Assembly (NCBI RefSeq): GCF_014696625.1
Contig: NZ_JACJQL010000050.1
Coordinates: 1-44,093, forward strand
Direction of reading: 5' to 3'
Length of the DNA stretch: 44,093 nt
From: Nostoc parmelioides FACHB-3921
Lineage (GTDB): Bacteria > Cyanobacteriota > Cyanobacteriia > Cyanobacteriales > Nostocaceae
A model generated the notes under the pieces. It was not told the origin of the DNA. It made no database searches and saw only the letters and a list, made by a program, of their open reading frames with translations. Numbering within the stretch: position 1 is the stretch's first letter; every line of letters starts with the position of its first letter. The position numbers were made by a program, and so were the translations under genes. Below, in pieces: positions 24,863 through 33,357 of the stretch.

Positions 24863-27529
24863 ATGCAGACTATAGATTTTAATATTCATCAGTTGCTTGT
24901 AGAGTGGAACGCGACCCACAGAGATTATGATCTTTCTCAGAGTTTACATGAATTAATTGTAGCTCAAGTAGAACGAACTCCTGAGGCGATCGCTGTCACC
25001 TTTGACAAGCAACAACTAACTTATCAAGAACTAAATCATAAAGCAAACCAGCTAGGACATTATTTACAAACATTAGGAGTCCAGCCAGAAACTTTGGTAG
25101 GCGTTTGTATGGAACGTTCCTTAGAAATAGTTATCTGTCTTTTAGGAATCCTCAAAGCTGGCGGTGCTTATGTCCCTATTGACCCTGAATATCCTCAAGA
25201 ACGCATAGCTTATATGCTAGAAGATTCTCAGGTGAAGGTACTACTAACTCAAGAAAAATTACTAAATCAAATTCCCCAACATCAAGCACAAACTATCTGT
25301 GTAGATAGGGAATGGGAGAAAATTTCTACACAAGCTAATACCAATCCCAACAGCAATATAAAACCGGATAATCTTGCTTATGTAATTTACACCTCTGGTT
25401 CCACTGGTAAACCAAAAGGTGCAATGAACACCCACAAAGGTATCTGTAATCGTTTACTGTGGATGCAGGAAGCTTATCAAATAGATTCCACAGATAGCAT
25501 TTTACAAAAAACCCCCTTTAGTTTTGATGTTTCCGTTTGGGAGTTCTTCTGGACTTTATTAACTGGCGCACGTTTGGTAATAGCCAAACCAGGCGGACAT
25601 AAAGATAGCGCTTACCTTATCAATTTAATCAACCAAGAAAAAATCACTACGTTGCATTTTGTCCCCTCAATGCTGCAAGTGTTTTTACAAAATCGCTATG
25701 TAAGCAAATGCACCTCTCTAAAAAGAGTTATTTGTAGCGGTGAAGCTTTATCTATAGATTTACAAAATAGATTTTTCCAGCATTTGCAATGTGAATTACA
25801 TAACCTATACGGCCCGACAGAAGCAGCAATTGATGTCACATTTTGGCAATGTAGACAAGATAGTAATTTAAAGACTGTACCTATTGGTCGTCCCATTGCC
25901 AATACTCAAATTTACATTCTTGATACTGATTTGCAACCAGTAAATATTGGTGTCACTGGTGAAATTTATATCGGTGGTGTAGGGGTTGCTCGTGGTTATT
26001 TGAATAAAGAAGAATTGACCCAAGAAAAATTTATTATTAATTCCTTTTCCAATTCTCAGTATAACCGACTTTATAAAACAGGTGATTTAGCTCGTTATTT
26101 ACCCGATGGTAATATTGAATATATTGGTAGGGCTGATTATCAAGTAAAAATTCGTGGTTACAGAATTGAAATTGGCGAGATTGAAAATATTGTATCCTCA
26201 CACCCACAAGTCAGAGAAGCTGTAGTCATAGCGCGGGATGATAACGCCCAAGAAAAACAACTTGTAGCTTATATCACCTACAATTCCGTCAAACCCCAGC
26301 TTGATAATCTGCGTGATTTCCTTCAAGAAAAGCTCCCAGAATTTATGATTCCAGCCGCTTTTGTCATGCTGGAAACTCTTCCTTTAACTCCCAGTGGTAA
26401 AGTAGATCGTAAGGCATTACCTAAGCCTGATTTATCTGACTATAATTCACGCAATTCTTATGTGGCTCCTCGGAATGAAATTGAAGAAAAATTAGTGCAA
26501 ATCTGGTCAGACATTCTGCATTTACCTAAAATAGGTGTGACAGAAAACTTTTTCGCTATTGGTGGTAATTCCCTCAAAGCTTTACATTTAATTTCTCAAA
26601 TTGAGCAGTTATTTGCTAAGGAGATACCCTTAGCAACACTTTTAACGAATCCAGTAATTGCAGATTTAGCCAAGGTTATTCAAGCAAATAACCAAATCCA
26701 TAACTCGCCTCTAGTTCCAATTCAACCACAAGGTAAGCAACAGCCTTTCTTTTGTATACATCCTGCTGGCGGTCACGTTTTATGTTATTTTAAACTCTCT
26801 CAATATATAGGAACTGATCAACCATTTTACGGCTTACAAGCTCAAGGATTTTATGGAGATAAAGAACCCTTGATGCGAGTTGAAGATATGGCTAGTGTCT
26901 ATGTCAAAACTATCAGAGAATTTCAACCCAAAGGGCCTTATCGTGTCGGGGGATGGTCATTTGGTGGAGTCGTAGCTTATGAAGTAGCACAACAGTTACA
27001 TAGACAAGGACAAGAAGTATCTTTACTAGCAATATTAGATTCTTATGTGCCGATTCTACTAGATAAACAAAAGCCCATTGATGACGTTTATTTAGTTGGT
27101 GTTCTTTCTAGAGTTTTTGGCGGTATGTTTGGTCAAGATAACCTAGTCACATCCGAAGAAATAGAAGATTTAACTGTAGAAGAAAAAATCAATTACATTA
27201 TCGATAAAGCCAGGAAAGCTAGAATATTCCCACTAGGTGTAGAACGTCAAAATAATCGACGTATTCTTGATGTTTTGGTGGGAACTTTAAAAGCCACTTA
27301 TTCCTATGTACGACAACCATACCCAGGGAAAGTAACTGTATTTCGAGCCAGAGAAAAACATATTATGGCTCCTGACCCGACTTTAGTTTGGGTAGAATTA
27401 TTTTCTGTGATGGCGGCTCAAGAAATTAATATTATTGATGTCCCTGGAAACCATTATTCGTTTGTTTTAGAACCCCATGTACAGGTTTTAGCAAAAAATT
27501 TAAAAGATTGTTTGGAAAATAATTCGTAA
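24863..27529 (+). CDS. mysE: NRPS-like enzyme (A-T-TE) adding serine, shinorine synthesis
   Basis: MysE activates an amino acid and condenses it with mycosporine-glycine to form the imine mycosporine shinorine. The 888-residue protein has: a C-to-A linker (LLVEWNATHRDYD) but no condensation domain; an adenylation domain (about 30-520) with YTSGSTGKPKG, NLYGPTEAAID, YKTGDLARYLPDG and SGKVDRKALP; a carrier domain with GGNSL (Ser570); and a thioesterase (about 620-888) with GWSFG (Ser699), Asp726 in LDSY and His864 in GNHYSF. My reading of the specificity pocket is D222 V223 W226 H265 I290 S292 L315 I323 D324 plus the invariant Lys, a serine-type code. A strong T-run terminator is not visible downstream. 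Confidence 0.95.
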   Translation: MQTIDFNIHQLLVEWNATHRDYDLSQSLHELIVAQVERTPEAIAVTFDKQQLTYQELNHKANQLGHYLQTLGVQPETLVGVCMERSLEIVICLLGILKAGGAYVPIDPEYPQERIAYMLEDSQVKVLLTQEKLLNQIPQHQAQTICVDREWEKISTQANTNPNSNIKPDNLAYVIYTSGSTGKPKGAMNTHKGICNRLLWMQEAYQIDSTDSILQKTPFSFDVSVWEFFWTLLTGARLVIAKPGGHKDSAYLINLINQEKITTLHFVPSMLQVFLQNRYVSKCTSLKRVICSGEALSIDLQNRFFQHLQCELHNLYGPTEAAIDVTFWQCRQDSNLKTVPIGRPIANTQIYILDTDLQPVNIGVTGEIYIGGVGVARGYLNKEELTQEKFIINSFSNSQYNRLYKTGDLARYLPDGNIEYIGRADYQVKIRGYRIEIGEIENIVSSHPQVREAVVIARDDNAQEKQLVAYITYNSVKPQLDNLRDFLQEKLPEFMIPAAFVMLETLPLTPSGKVDRKALPKPDLSDYNSRNSYVAPRNEIEEKLVQIWSDILHLPKIGVTENFFAIGGNSLKALHLISQIEQLFAKEIPLATLLTNPVIADLAKVIQANNQIHNSPLVPIQPQGKQQPFFCIHPAGGHVLCYFKLSQYIGTDQPFYGLQAQGFYGDKEPLMRVEDMASVYVKTIREFQPKGPYRVGGWSFGGVVAYEVAQQLHRQGQEVSLLAILDSYVPILLDKQKPIDDVYLVGVLSRVFGGMFGQDNLVTSEEIEDLTVEEKINYIIDKARKARIFPLGVERQNNRRILDVLVGTLKATYSYVRQPYPGKVTVFRAREKHIMAPDPTLVWVELFSVMAAQEINIIDVPGNHYSFVLEPHVQVLAKNLKDCLENNS

Positions 27530-28160
27530 TTCGTAGTTGGAACTAGCATTTATGCAAGTGTCATCATCAGACTAACTGTAGTGGCGTAGCTAGTATGAAA
27601 GGTTGCATTAAAAAATCGATTTTATCCGCGTTTATCGGTGTATCCGCAGGGTACCTCTCCCCGAAAGGTCGATTTTCTTGTCTCTAAGTCCCAAATCCTT
27701 TCATAGCCGTAACACAATGGCAATAAAGCGGGAAGAACATCTACACCCATTTTTGCTTCCCCTACTTAATATTTACTTGATAAATAGTCTCTTAATTAAC
27801 TCATATGCTACATTGCGGTCTAATATGACCAAGGGTGCATCAGTATGAATAATTTATGAGTGTAGCTAAGTTATACCGTACTGATCCGTCTTACTCAACC
27901 ATGAATTTCGGATAATTTACCTTTTGGCGCGCCCTAATCAGGATAGAGTAGCAGACTGTTCAGTAGCCCTAGTAAAAATTTTGGTAAATACATGAAGATA
28001 TTTCTGATCGCACCTGCGGAATCTTGGGTTACGATCTTGTCAAAGTTACTTTTTAATTTGAGAAGCCCTATACTAGAATTTTCCGGCTAAAATAGTATAT
28101 CTGTTCTACTCAAACTCCAAACCCCACACTCCTTAAATCCATACATTTTTAGAGGCAGTA
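27530..28160. other. Intergenic region between mysE and recA
   Basis: No gene is seen. A separated inverted repeat (TATGAAAGG 27594-27602, CCTTTCATA 27697-27705) encloses GATTTTATCCGCGTTTATCGG-like sequence and could form a long hairpin ending mysE transcription. The right-hand end contains the recA promoter: TATACT at 28069-28074 is a possible -10 and a LexA-like box follows. Confidence 0.5.
28094..28107 (+). promoter_or_regulatory. Candidate LexA box upstream of recA
   Basis: AGTATATCTGTTCT fits the published cyanobacterial/Gram-positive-like LexA consensus RGTACNNNDGTWCB at 13 of 14 positions (T for C at position 5). It lies 53 bp before the recA ATG. The match is by eye from the remembered consensus; binding is unproven. 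Confidence 0.5.
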
Positions 28161-29237
28161 ATGGCTATCAATACCGATACTTCAGGCAAGCAAAAAGCGC
28201 TAACTATGGTACTCAACCAGATTGAGCGCAGCTTCGGTAAAGGAGCAATCATGCGCCTGGGCGATGCTACCCGAATGCGGGTAGAAACAATTTCCACAGG
28301 AGCGCTCACCTTGGATTTAGCATTGGGTGGCGGTTTGCCCAAGGGACGGGTGATTGAGATTTATGGCCCGGAAAGTTCCGGTAAAACAACAGTAGCACTC
28401 CACGCGATCGCCGAAGTACAAAAAGAAGGCGGAATTGCTGCTTTTGTGGATGCTGAACACGCCCTTGACCCCACCTATGCCTCAGCCTTAGGTGTAGATA
28501 TTCAAAACTTGCTGGTCTCCCAACCAGACACCGGTGAATCCGCGTTGGAAATTGTTGATCAACTGGTACGCTCCGCCGCCGTTGATATTGTAGTTATTGA
28601 CTCAGTAGCAGCGTTGGTTCCCCGCGCAGAAATCGAAGGCGATATGGGTGATGCCCACGTCGGTTTACAAGCGAGATTAATGAGCCAAGCTCTACGTAAA
28701 ATTACTGGTAACATCGGTAAATCTGGTTGCACAGTGATTTTCATTAACCAATTGCGGCAAAAAATTGGTGTTACCTACGGTAGCCCGGAAACAACAACTG
28801 GTGGTAACGCGTTAAAGTTCTATGCTTCAGTACGCTTGGATATTCGTCGGATTCAAACCTTGAAAAAAGGTACTGATGAGTTTGGTAACCGAGTTAAAGT
28901 CAAAGTTGCAAAAAATAAAGTTGCGCCGCCCTTTAGAATTGCAGAATTTGACATTATTTTTGGTAAAGGTGTTTCGACTCTAGGTTGCTTAGTAGATTTA
29001 GCTGAAGAAACTGGTATCTTACTCCGTAAGGGAGCATGGTACAGTTACAACGGAGATAACATTTCTCAAGGTCGAGATAACGCTATTAAGTATCTAGAAG
29101 AGAAAACAGAATTTGCTGAACAGATTAAACAACAGGTGCGTGAAAAATTGGACAAGGGCGCTGTTGTTTCTGCAAACTCGGTAGCCAAGGCTAACGAAGA
29201 AGATGAAGAAGATGTTGACTTAGACGAAGAAGAATAA
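28161..29237 (+). CDS. recA: Recombinase A
   Basis: RecA polymerises on single-stranded DNA, catalyses strand exchange and promotes LexA self-cleavage. The 358-residue product has the usual length: Walker A GPESSGKTT (69-77), VVIDSVAALVP with Walker B Asp, loop L2 around FINQLRQKIGVTYGSPETTTGGNAL, and an acidic tail (NEEDEEDVDLDEEE). ATG 28161 is preceded by GAGG. It is monocistronic, flanked by an upstream LexA-like box and two hairpins downstream. Confidence 0.98.
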   Translation: MAINTDTSGKQKALTMVLNQIERSFGKGAIMRLGDATRMRVETISTGALTLDLALGGGLPKGRVIEIYGPESSGKTTVALHAIAEVQKEGGIAAFVDAEHALDPTYASALGVDIQNLLVSQPDTGESALEIVDQLVRSAAVDIVVIDSVAALVPRAEIEGDMGDAHVGLQARLMSQALRKITGNIGKSGCTVIFINQLRQKIGVTYGSPETTTGGNALKFYASVRLDIRRIQTLKKGTDEFGNRVKVKVAKNKVAPPFRIAEFDIIFGKGVSTLGCLVDLAEETGILLRKGAWYSYNGDNISQGRDNAIKYLEEKTEFAEQIKQQVREKLDKGAVVSANSVAKANEEDEEDVDLDEEE

Positions 29238-29243
29238 TATTGG

Positions 29244-29294
29244 TAGTGTGATGAACTAGGGAAAAATTTTTCTCTAAACTAAGTAATCACACTA
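29244..29294 (+). terminator. Long imperfect hairpin just after recA
   Basis: TAGTGTGAT (29244-29252) pairs with ATCACACTA (29286-29294), and the interior contains the palindrome GAAAAATTTTTC (29261-29272). It begins 7 bp past the recA stop and has no T-run. Confidence 0.45.
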
Positions 29295-29336
29295 GCACCA
29301 TCCGCACATACCTATAAAATGCTACTATTCGTCTGA

Positions 29337-29364
29337 AGATTACTCCACATGGGGTAGTCTTTTA
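29337..29364 (+). terminator. Rho-independent terminator for recA
   Basis: AGATTACTCC and GGGGTAGTCT pair at 8 of 10 positions (two G-T-type mismatches) around ACAT, followed by TTTT. It lies about 100 bp after recA and before the convergent FHA gene. Confidence 0.65.
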
Positions 29365-29413
29365 ATTTATAGATTTTTATAAAGTAATCTGGGTTTATTT
29401 CACCAGAATAAAA

Positions 29414-30118
29414 TTATATCTGTCTTTGAAAAAAAGAGTCTAAAATCTCCGATTTATGCTCAGGACTTAAATCATGGTATTCATATTTTAAACTTTCTAG
29501 AGAATTAGAATCCATGAAAATTTGTACAGTATCTTCTGCATTTTCACTTCCATGATTCTGTGCTTGTGGTATCGTTGGCTTCGGGAAATCTGGTGTTACT
29601 GTTGGTAGAAGACGACAGCTATAATTCAAGAAGAAATTAAACGTTAAACTTCCTAACCGTATCACATCACCATCTTTAAGTCTCACTGGCTGATATATTT
29701 GCTCTCCATTAACAAACGAACCATTTGTACTGTTGAAATCAATTAAGTAAAAACCTTGATTGTCAATATACTGCACTGCCGCATGGTGACGAGACAACAG
29801 TTTATCATAAGTGGAAATACCATTACTGCGATCGCGCCCTATCGTCCAAGTTAACTGTGGTTGCTGTAGGGTTTGTGTTTGATTATTACATAAGTTGGTA
29901 ATCACATATATAGCTGGTTCATCGATTACCCCTTGTATATAGTAAGGCTTTGCAATAGCCCAGGATGACTGAGATAGATTGTCTAATTGCAGGATATCAT
30001 TCAAAAGATCACTATGCTGTTCATACAAAGAAATGAATATCTGATATAAACTTAAACGCCGTTCTATATCCTGGTCTTTCAACTGGAATCCGATGCCTCT
30101 ATCTTGGTCTTTTAACAT
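29414..30118 (-). CDS. FHA domain protein
   Basis: This 234-residue protein carries a forkhead-associated domain (about residues 80-165), the phosphothreonine-binding module: WTIGRDRSNGI, LLSRHHAAVQY, FYLIDFNSTNGSFVNG and the beta-strand VIRLGSLTFNF. The key Arg, Ser, His and Asn of the phosphopeptide site are present. The N-terminal ~70 residues are helical and the C-terminal ~60 acidic and probably flexible. It lies downstream of and on the same strand as an SpkB-like Ser/Thr kinase (343-bp gap), so recognising a substrate of that kinase is an attractive inference. Whether they share a transcript is unknown. Confidence 0.88.
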   Translation of the reverse strand: MLKDQDRGIGFQLKDQDIERRLSLYQIFISLYEQHSDLLNDILQLDNLSQSSWAIAKPYYIQGVIDEPAIYVITNLCNNQTQTLQQPQLTWTIGRDRSNGISTYDKLLSRHHAAVQYIDNQGFYLIDFNSTNGSFVNGEQIYQPVRLKDGDVIRLGSLTFNFFLNYSCRLLPTVTPDFPKPTIPQAQNHGSENAEDTVQIFMDSNSLESLKYEYHDLSPEHKSEILDSFFQRQI

Positions 30119-30461
30119 ATGTTAATAGGAAATTTCGGCTAATTAATATGTGGTTTCAGGAAATGGTCAGAGAAATTTATATCTTTTCTTTGGCTACTTT
30201 GTGTAACCAGAAATTTTATCGGTTTAATGTATCTTTATCTATTGTATTCTATTGTAAATAAACTTAATATAATTCATTCATTAAGATTAATCCAATTATT
30301 TTCTCTAGCTATGAGAATTTATGATTTAATGCTCACTTCTATTCAATTCTTTTAGAAGTTCTTGGCATTTAAAAATCTAAGTTTTATCGTAATATCTCGG
30401 ACAAAAGATATGATTCATAAAAATCAATAGGAACCAAAATCTTCTGTCTTAAATTTTCCAG
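30119..30461. other. AT-rich gap between SpkB-like kinase and FHA gene
   Basis: There is no gene or clear structure in this 343-bp stretch. It is markedly AT-rich and lacks HIP1 octamers, so it may hold a separate promoter for the FHA gene. Confidence 0.4.
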
Positions 30462-32036
30462 TTATAATAAGCCTCTTTTACCATTAGGACGTATTGTCAT
30501 CCAGTTAGTTTTAGCTAATGCTAGTTGCTCATCGGTAATTTTTGCACCTGTAAGATTAGCACCACACAAATTAGTCCCACGAAGATTGGCATTACTGAGA
30601 TAAGCATGACTGAGGTCTGCACCACGTAGGTCTGCACCTTCTAAATCGGCATGATTAAAATAAGCTTTACTTAAATTAGCGTCTTTAAGGTTGGCACGTG
30701 TTAGGCTAGCTCTGCCAAAATCACTGTTATGGAGGTTAGCTCCTTGGAGATTAGTGTTTTGTAGTTGAGCTGAATGAAAATTCGTTTCTGATAAGTCAAC
30801 TCCTTGGAGATTAAGGAAGTTTAAATTATGAAGAGCAAAGTCGCGTCTCCCTCTAAGATAAGCTTTCATTAAAGTTTGGCTATCTAGCCTACGTCCAGCT
30901 TTAGATTGTTGAGTTGGCAATCCGTTACTATTACTGTTGCTATTAGGTAATATGGCTAGCTTGGCTGCTGCATCTTTAGCTCTTCTGGCTCTAATTGCTG
31001 CGGCTACCTGTGCTACGCCACCTACGCTAGTCGCGGCAACGGGAGAACTGCCAGATAAAACCGCAGAATTTTCCGGACGTTGGGATGTTTGTTCTTTATC
31101 TGATTTCACTAGCAATCCCTGAGCCAAACTTTCCAAATATGGCTCGATTTCCAAGGCTTTAAGTACATCTGTAGCTGACTGGTAACGACCGCGTACTGAT
31201 ACTTCCAACATTTTCCGCAGCACACCAAGCAGGTGATCACTTACTTGTACCAAATGTTCCCACATAACTTCACCTGTTGTGGGATTGTAATCTAAATCTT
31301 TAGGTGTTTTCCCTGTTAATAGATATACACAAGTCACCCCCAAGGCATAGATATCGCTAGCATAAACTGGACGCATTGCCATTTGCTCTGGAGGTGCAAA
31401 ACCAGGAGTACCAATTGCATAAGCCGTTAGTGCTGTGTTTGCCGATTGGTTTGTAATTGCTTGGCTGACTTGGTTTTTGACGGCACCAAAGTCAATCAAT
31501 ACCATTCTGGCATCTTGAGACCGGCGAATTAAGTTGGCTGGTTTGATATCACGGTGAATTACCTTATGTTCATGGATGTATTGTAGTAATGGGAGAATTT
31601 CACTTAAAAATTGTTTTACACCTGTTTCGCTCAGAGTGCCATTAAGTTTAACTTCCTGTTGAAGAGTGGAACCACTGATATATTCCTGAACTAAGTAGAA
31701 TTGTTCTTGCTCTTCAAAGTAGTCTAGTAATCGCGGTACTTGGGGATGATTGCCAATTGTGCCTAAGGTTTTGGCTTCTCGCTCAAATAGTTCTCGCGCC
31801 ATCTGCAAAACGTGTGGTGCTGTTCCTGAAGGACGTAATTGTTTAATTACACAACTTGGTTCCCCTGGCAATATTTGATCATGGGCTAAAAAGGTTGCAC
31901 CGAAGCCACCCTGACCTAATGGTTTCAGTACCCGATAGCGATCGCGCAACAGTAGCCGTGAGCCACAAGCCTCACACCTTTGGCTAAATGCTACATTTTC
32001 TGGATTTGGACAGGTAGGATTAATGCAGTAGCTCAT
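30462..32036 (-). CDS. SpkB-like Ser/Thr protein kinase with zinc-finger start and pentapeptide repeats
   Basis: The 524-residue protein begins with four cysteines (Cys4, Cys9, Cys21, Cys24; a zinc-ribbon-like start), then a Hanks kinase (about 34-290): GQGGFGATFLA glycine loop, VIKQL with the ATP Lys, VIHRDIKPANLI, VLIDFGAVK and GTPGFAPPEQ, all intact. After an Ala/Ser-rich linker come about 22 pentapeptide repeats of the A(D/N)LxX type (about 400-510), forming a beta-helix. Synechocystis SpkB has the same layout and is linked to oxidative stress; orthology here is inferred from architecture. The FHA gene follows downstream. Confidence 0.92.
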   Translation of the reverse strand: MSYCINPTCPNPENVAFSQRCEACGSRLLLRDRYRVLKPLGQGGFGATFLAHDQILPGEPSCVIKQLRPSGTAPHVLQMARELFEREAKTLGTIGNHPQVPRLLDYFEEQEQFYLVQEYISGSTLQQEVKLNGTLSETGVKQFLSEILPLLQYIHEHKVIHRDIKPANLIRRSQDARMVLIDFGAVKNQVSQAITNQSANTALTAYAIGTPGFAPPEQMAMRPVYASDIYALGVTCVYLLTGKTPKDLDYNPTTGEVMWEHLVQVSDHLLGVLRKMLEVSVRGRYQSATDVLKALEIEPYLESLAQGLLVKSDKEQTSQRPENSAVLSGSSPVAATSVGGVAQVAAAIRARRAKDAAAKLAILPNSNSNSNGLPTQQSKAGRRLDSQTLMKAYLRGRRDFALHNLNFLNLQGVDLSETNFHSAQLQNTNLQGANLHNSDFGRASLTRANLKDANLSKAYFNHADLEGADLRGADLSHAYLSNANLRGTNLCGANLTGAKITDEQLALAKTNWMTIRPNGKRGLL

Positions 32037-32541
32037 GCACTGTCAACTCGCTGCACGAATAAATAATAGAAAGCATTATGCTCTGTTTCAATTATTGAGA
32101 TACAACATCAACTCTCACTAGGTAATTTTTGCTGGAACTCTTTTAAAGAATTCCTAAAGTTGTACCTGGGTTACGTAAAGCGATTCTCATCATTGAATGA
32201 TTTATTATACTTATGCTAGCAAATAGTGTCGAGGCTAAATATTTTCCTGGGACAATTTTTCAGAATGGAGATTGCTTTTTTTCTATATAACTGGATTTTA
32301 AAATTTGGTTTTTTCAGTTATTTTACTCAAGATTATTTTCAATAAGATGGGTAGATCAGTAATACTAACTAGAAATACTATCTTTTAGCCGTTAGTGCCT
32401 TTGCTGCGGTGGAAATTGATGCAGCAAGCTATACTGAAAACTCAAAAAATGGAGGTTAGGGTGTTTGATTATCTTTTCTGGATAGCCGCTACTACACTGA
32501 CATCTCTACCCAAAACTGAATCACTCATCCAAACAATAATT
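32037..32541. other. Intergenic AT-rich region
   Basis: This is the divergent control region between the SpkB-like kinase and the next plus-strand gene. No structure beyond AT-rich DNA is seen. An in-frame upstream extension of the next gene begins at GTG 32395, but its first 49 codons look unlike a conserved domain. Confidence 0.35.
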
Positions 32542-32934
32542 ATGGTACAAAATACCCAAAAACCTGCTCTAAGATTGAATGTTAATCTTTTAGAAGTATA
32601 TGAAACATTGATACCACCTCCTGGTGCGGCAAAAAATTACCCAGTTGGTCACGCTGTTGTCAGGTTGAGACTGGAGAATTCGACTCTCAATCATCTAAAT
32701 ATCAACGCACAGAAAGTCGAACTTAAACAAGCAGATAATAATAAAATTTTGATTTCTCAGGTAGTGCAACCATTTAATTTGGCTGGACTACAAATTTTTG
32801 AACAAGGCTTTTATTTAACTAATGCTCAAGGCTTTAGTGGTGCAAAAAAAGTCAAAGCTGTATTCACCTATGAATTTAATGGTAAGAACTATAGTGTAGA
32901 GTCTCCCATACTGGATGTTGTACCGACTCTTTGA
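32542..32934 (+). CDS. Conserved hypothetical protein, probably beta-sandwich
   Basis: I do not recognise this protein (130 residues from ATG 32542; 179 if GTG 32395 is used). It alternates hydrophobic and polar residues as a beta-sandwich would (LRLNVNLLEVYETLIPP, HAVVRLRLENSTL, KVKAVFTYEFNGKNYSVESPILDVVP). The possible N-terminal extension contains FDYLFWIAATTLTSL, a weak hydrophobic segment, so secretion cannot be excluded. No ribosome-binding site decides between starts. It lies 206 bp before the metallothionein gene on the same strand, probably as a separate unit because an operator intervenes. Confidence 0.6.
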   Translation: MVQNTQKPALRLNVNLLEVYETLIPPPGAAKNYPVGHAVVRLRLENSTLNHLNINAQKVELKQADNNKILISQVVQPFNLAGLQIFEQGFYLTNAQGFSGAKKVKAVFTYEFNGKNYSVESPILDVVPTL

Positions 32935-33078
32935 ATTACTGAGAGTGGCCAAACGTACTATATATAGCTGTTGACTGTTGACAGACTTGAAAGCCTTGTG
33001 TTGTCAGCGTTTGCTCTTAGCTTGATGTCCTAATCTATCTGGCTACGGCTATAACCTAATTATTACATTTTATTAAGC

Positions 33079-33104
33079 AATACTTGAACATCTGTTCAGG
33101 TATT
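33079..33104 (+). promoter_or_regulatory. 12-2-12 ArsR/SmtB-type operator upstream of metallothionein
   Basis: AATACTTGAACA (33079-33090) and TGTTCAGGTATT (33093-33104) are an inverted repeat with one mismatch and a TC centre. The TGAACA-N2-TGTTCA core is the classic site of zinc-sensing SmtB-family repressors in cyanobacterial smt operators. It lies 36 bp before the metallothionein ATG. The repressor gene is not in this window. Confidence 0.8.
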
Positions 33105-33140
33105 GTAGTGTAATCACAAGTGAAAACGGAGGAAATAATT

Positions 33141-33302
33141 ATGACAACCGTAACTCAAATGAAATGTGCCTGTCCGAGTTGCTTGTGTATCATTTCCGTA
33201 GAAGATGCCATCAACAAAGAAGGTAAATACTATTGTTCTGAAGGCTGTGCCGAAGGTCACAAAACTATAAAAGGCTGTAACCATAATGGCTGTGGCTGTT
33301 AA
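33141..33302 (+). CDS. smtA: Bacterial metallothionein, SmtA-type
   Basis: This 53-residue, cysteine-rich protein has nine Cys plus His residues: CACPSCLC near the start, YYCSEGCAEGHK in the middle and GCNHNGCGC at the end. This pattern matches the BmtA/SmtA family, which stores zinc (and binds Cd) in a four-metal cluster built around a zinc-finger fold. GGAGG (33128-33132) lies 8 nt before ATG 33141, which settles the start; an in-frame GTG at 33120 is not needed. The upstream 12-2-12 site implies derepression by metal. A strong hairpin follows. Confidence 0.93.
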   Translation: MTTVTQMKCACPSCLCIISVEDAINKEGKYYCSEGCAEGHKTIKGCNHNGCGC

Positions 33303-33317
33303 AAAGTTCTGATTTTT

Positions 33318-33345
33318 GAGTGCTGAGTTATAATACTCAGCACTC
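33318..33345. terminator. Bidirectional hairpin between smtA and hemL
   Basis: A perfect 11-bp inverted repeat (GAGTGCTGAGT / ACTCAGCACTC) encloses a TATAAT loop. It sits between convergent genes, 16 bp past the smtA stop and 13 bp past the hemL stop. Confidence 0.65.
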
Positions 33346-33357
33346 ATTACTTAGTAT

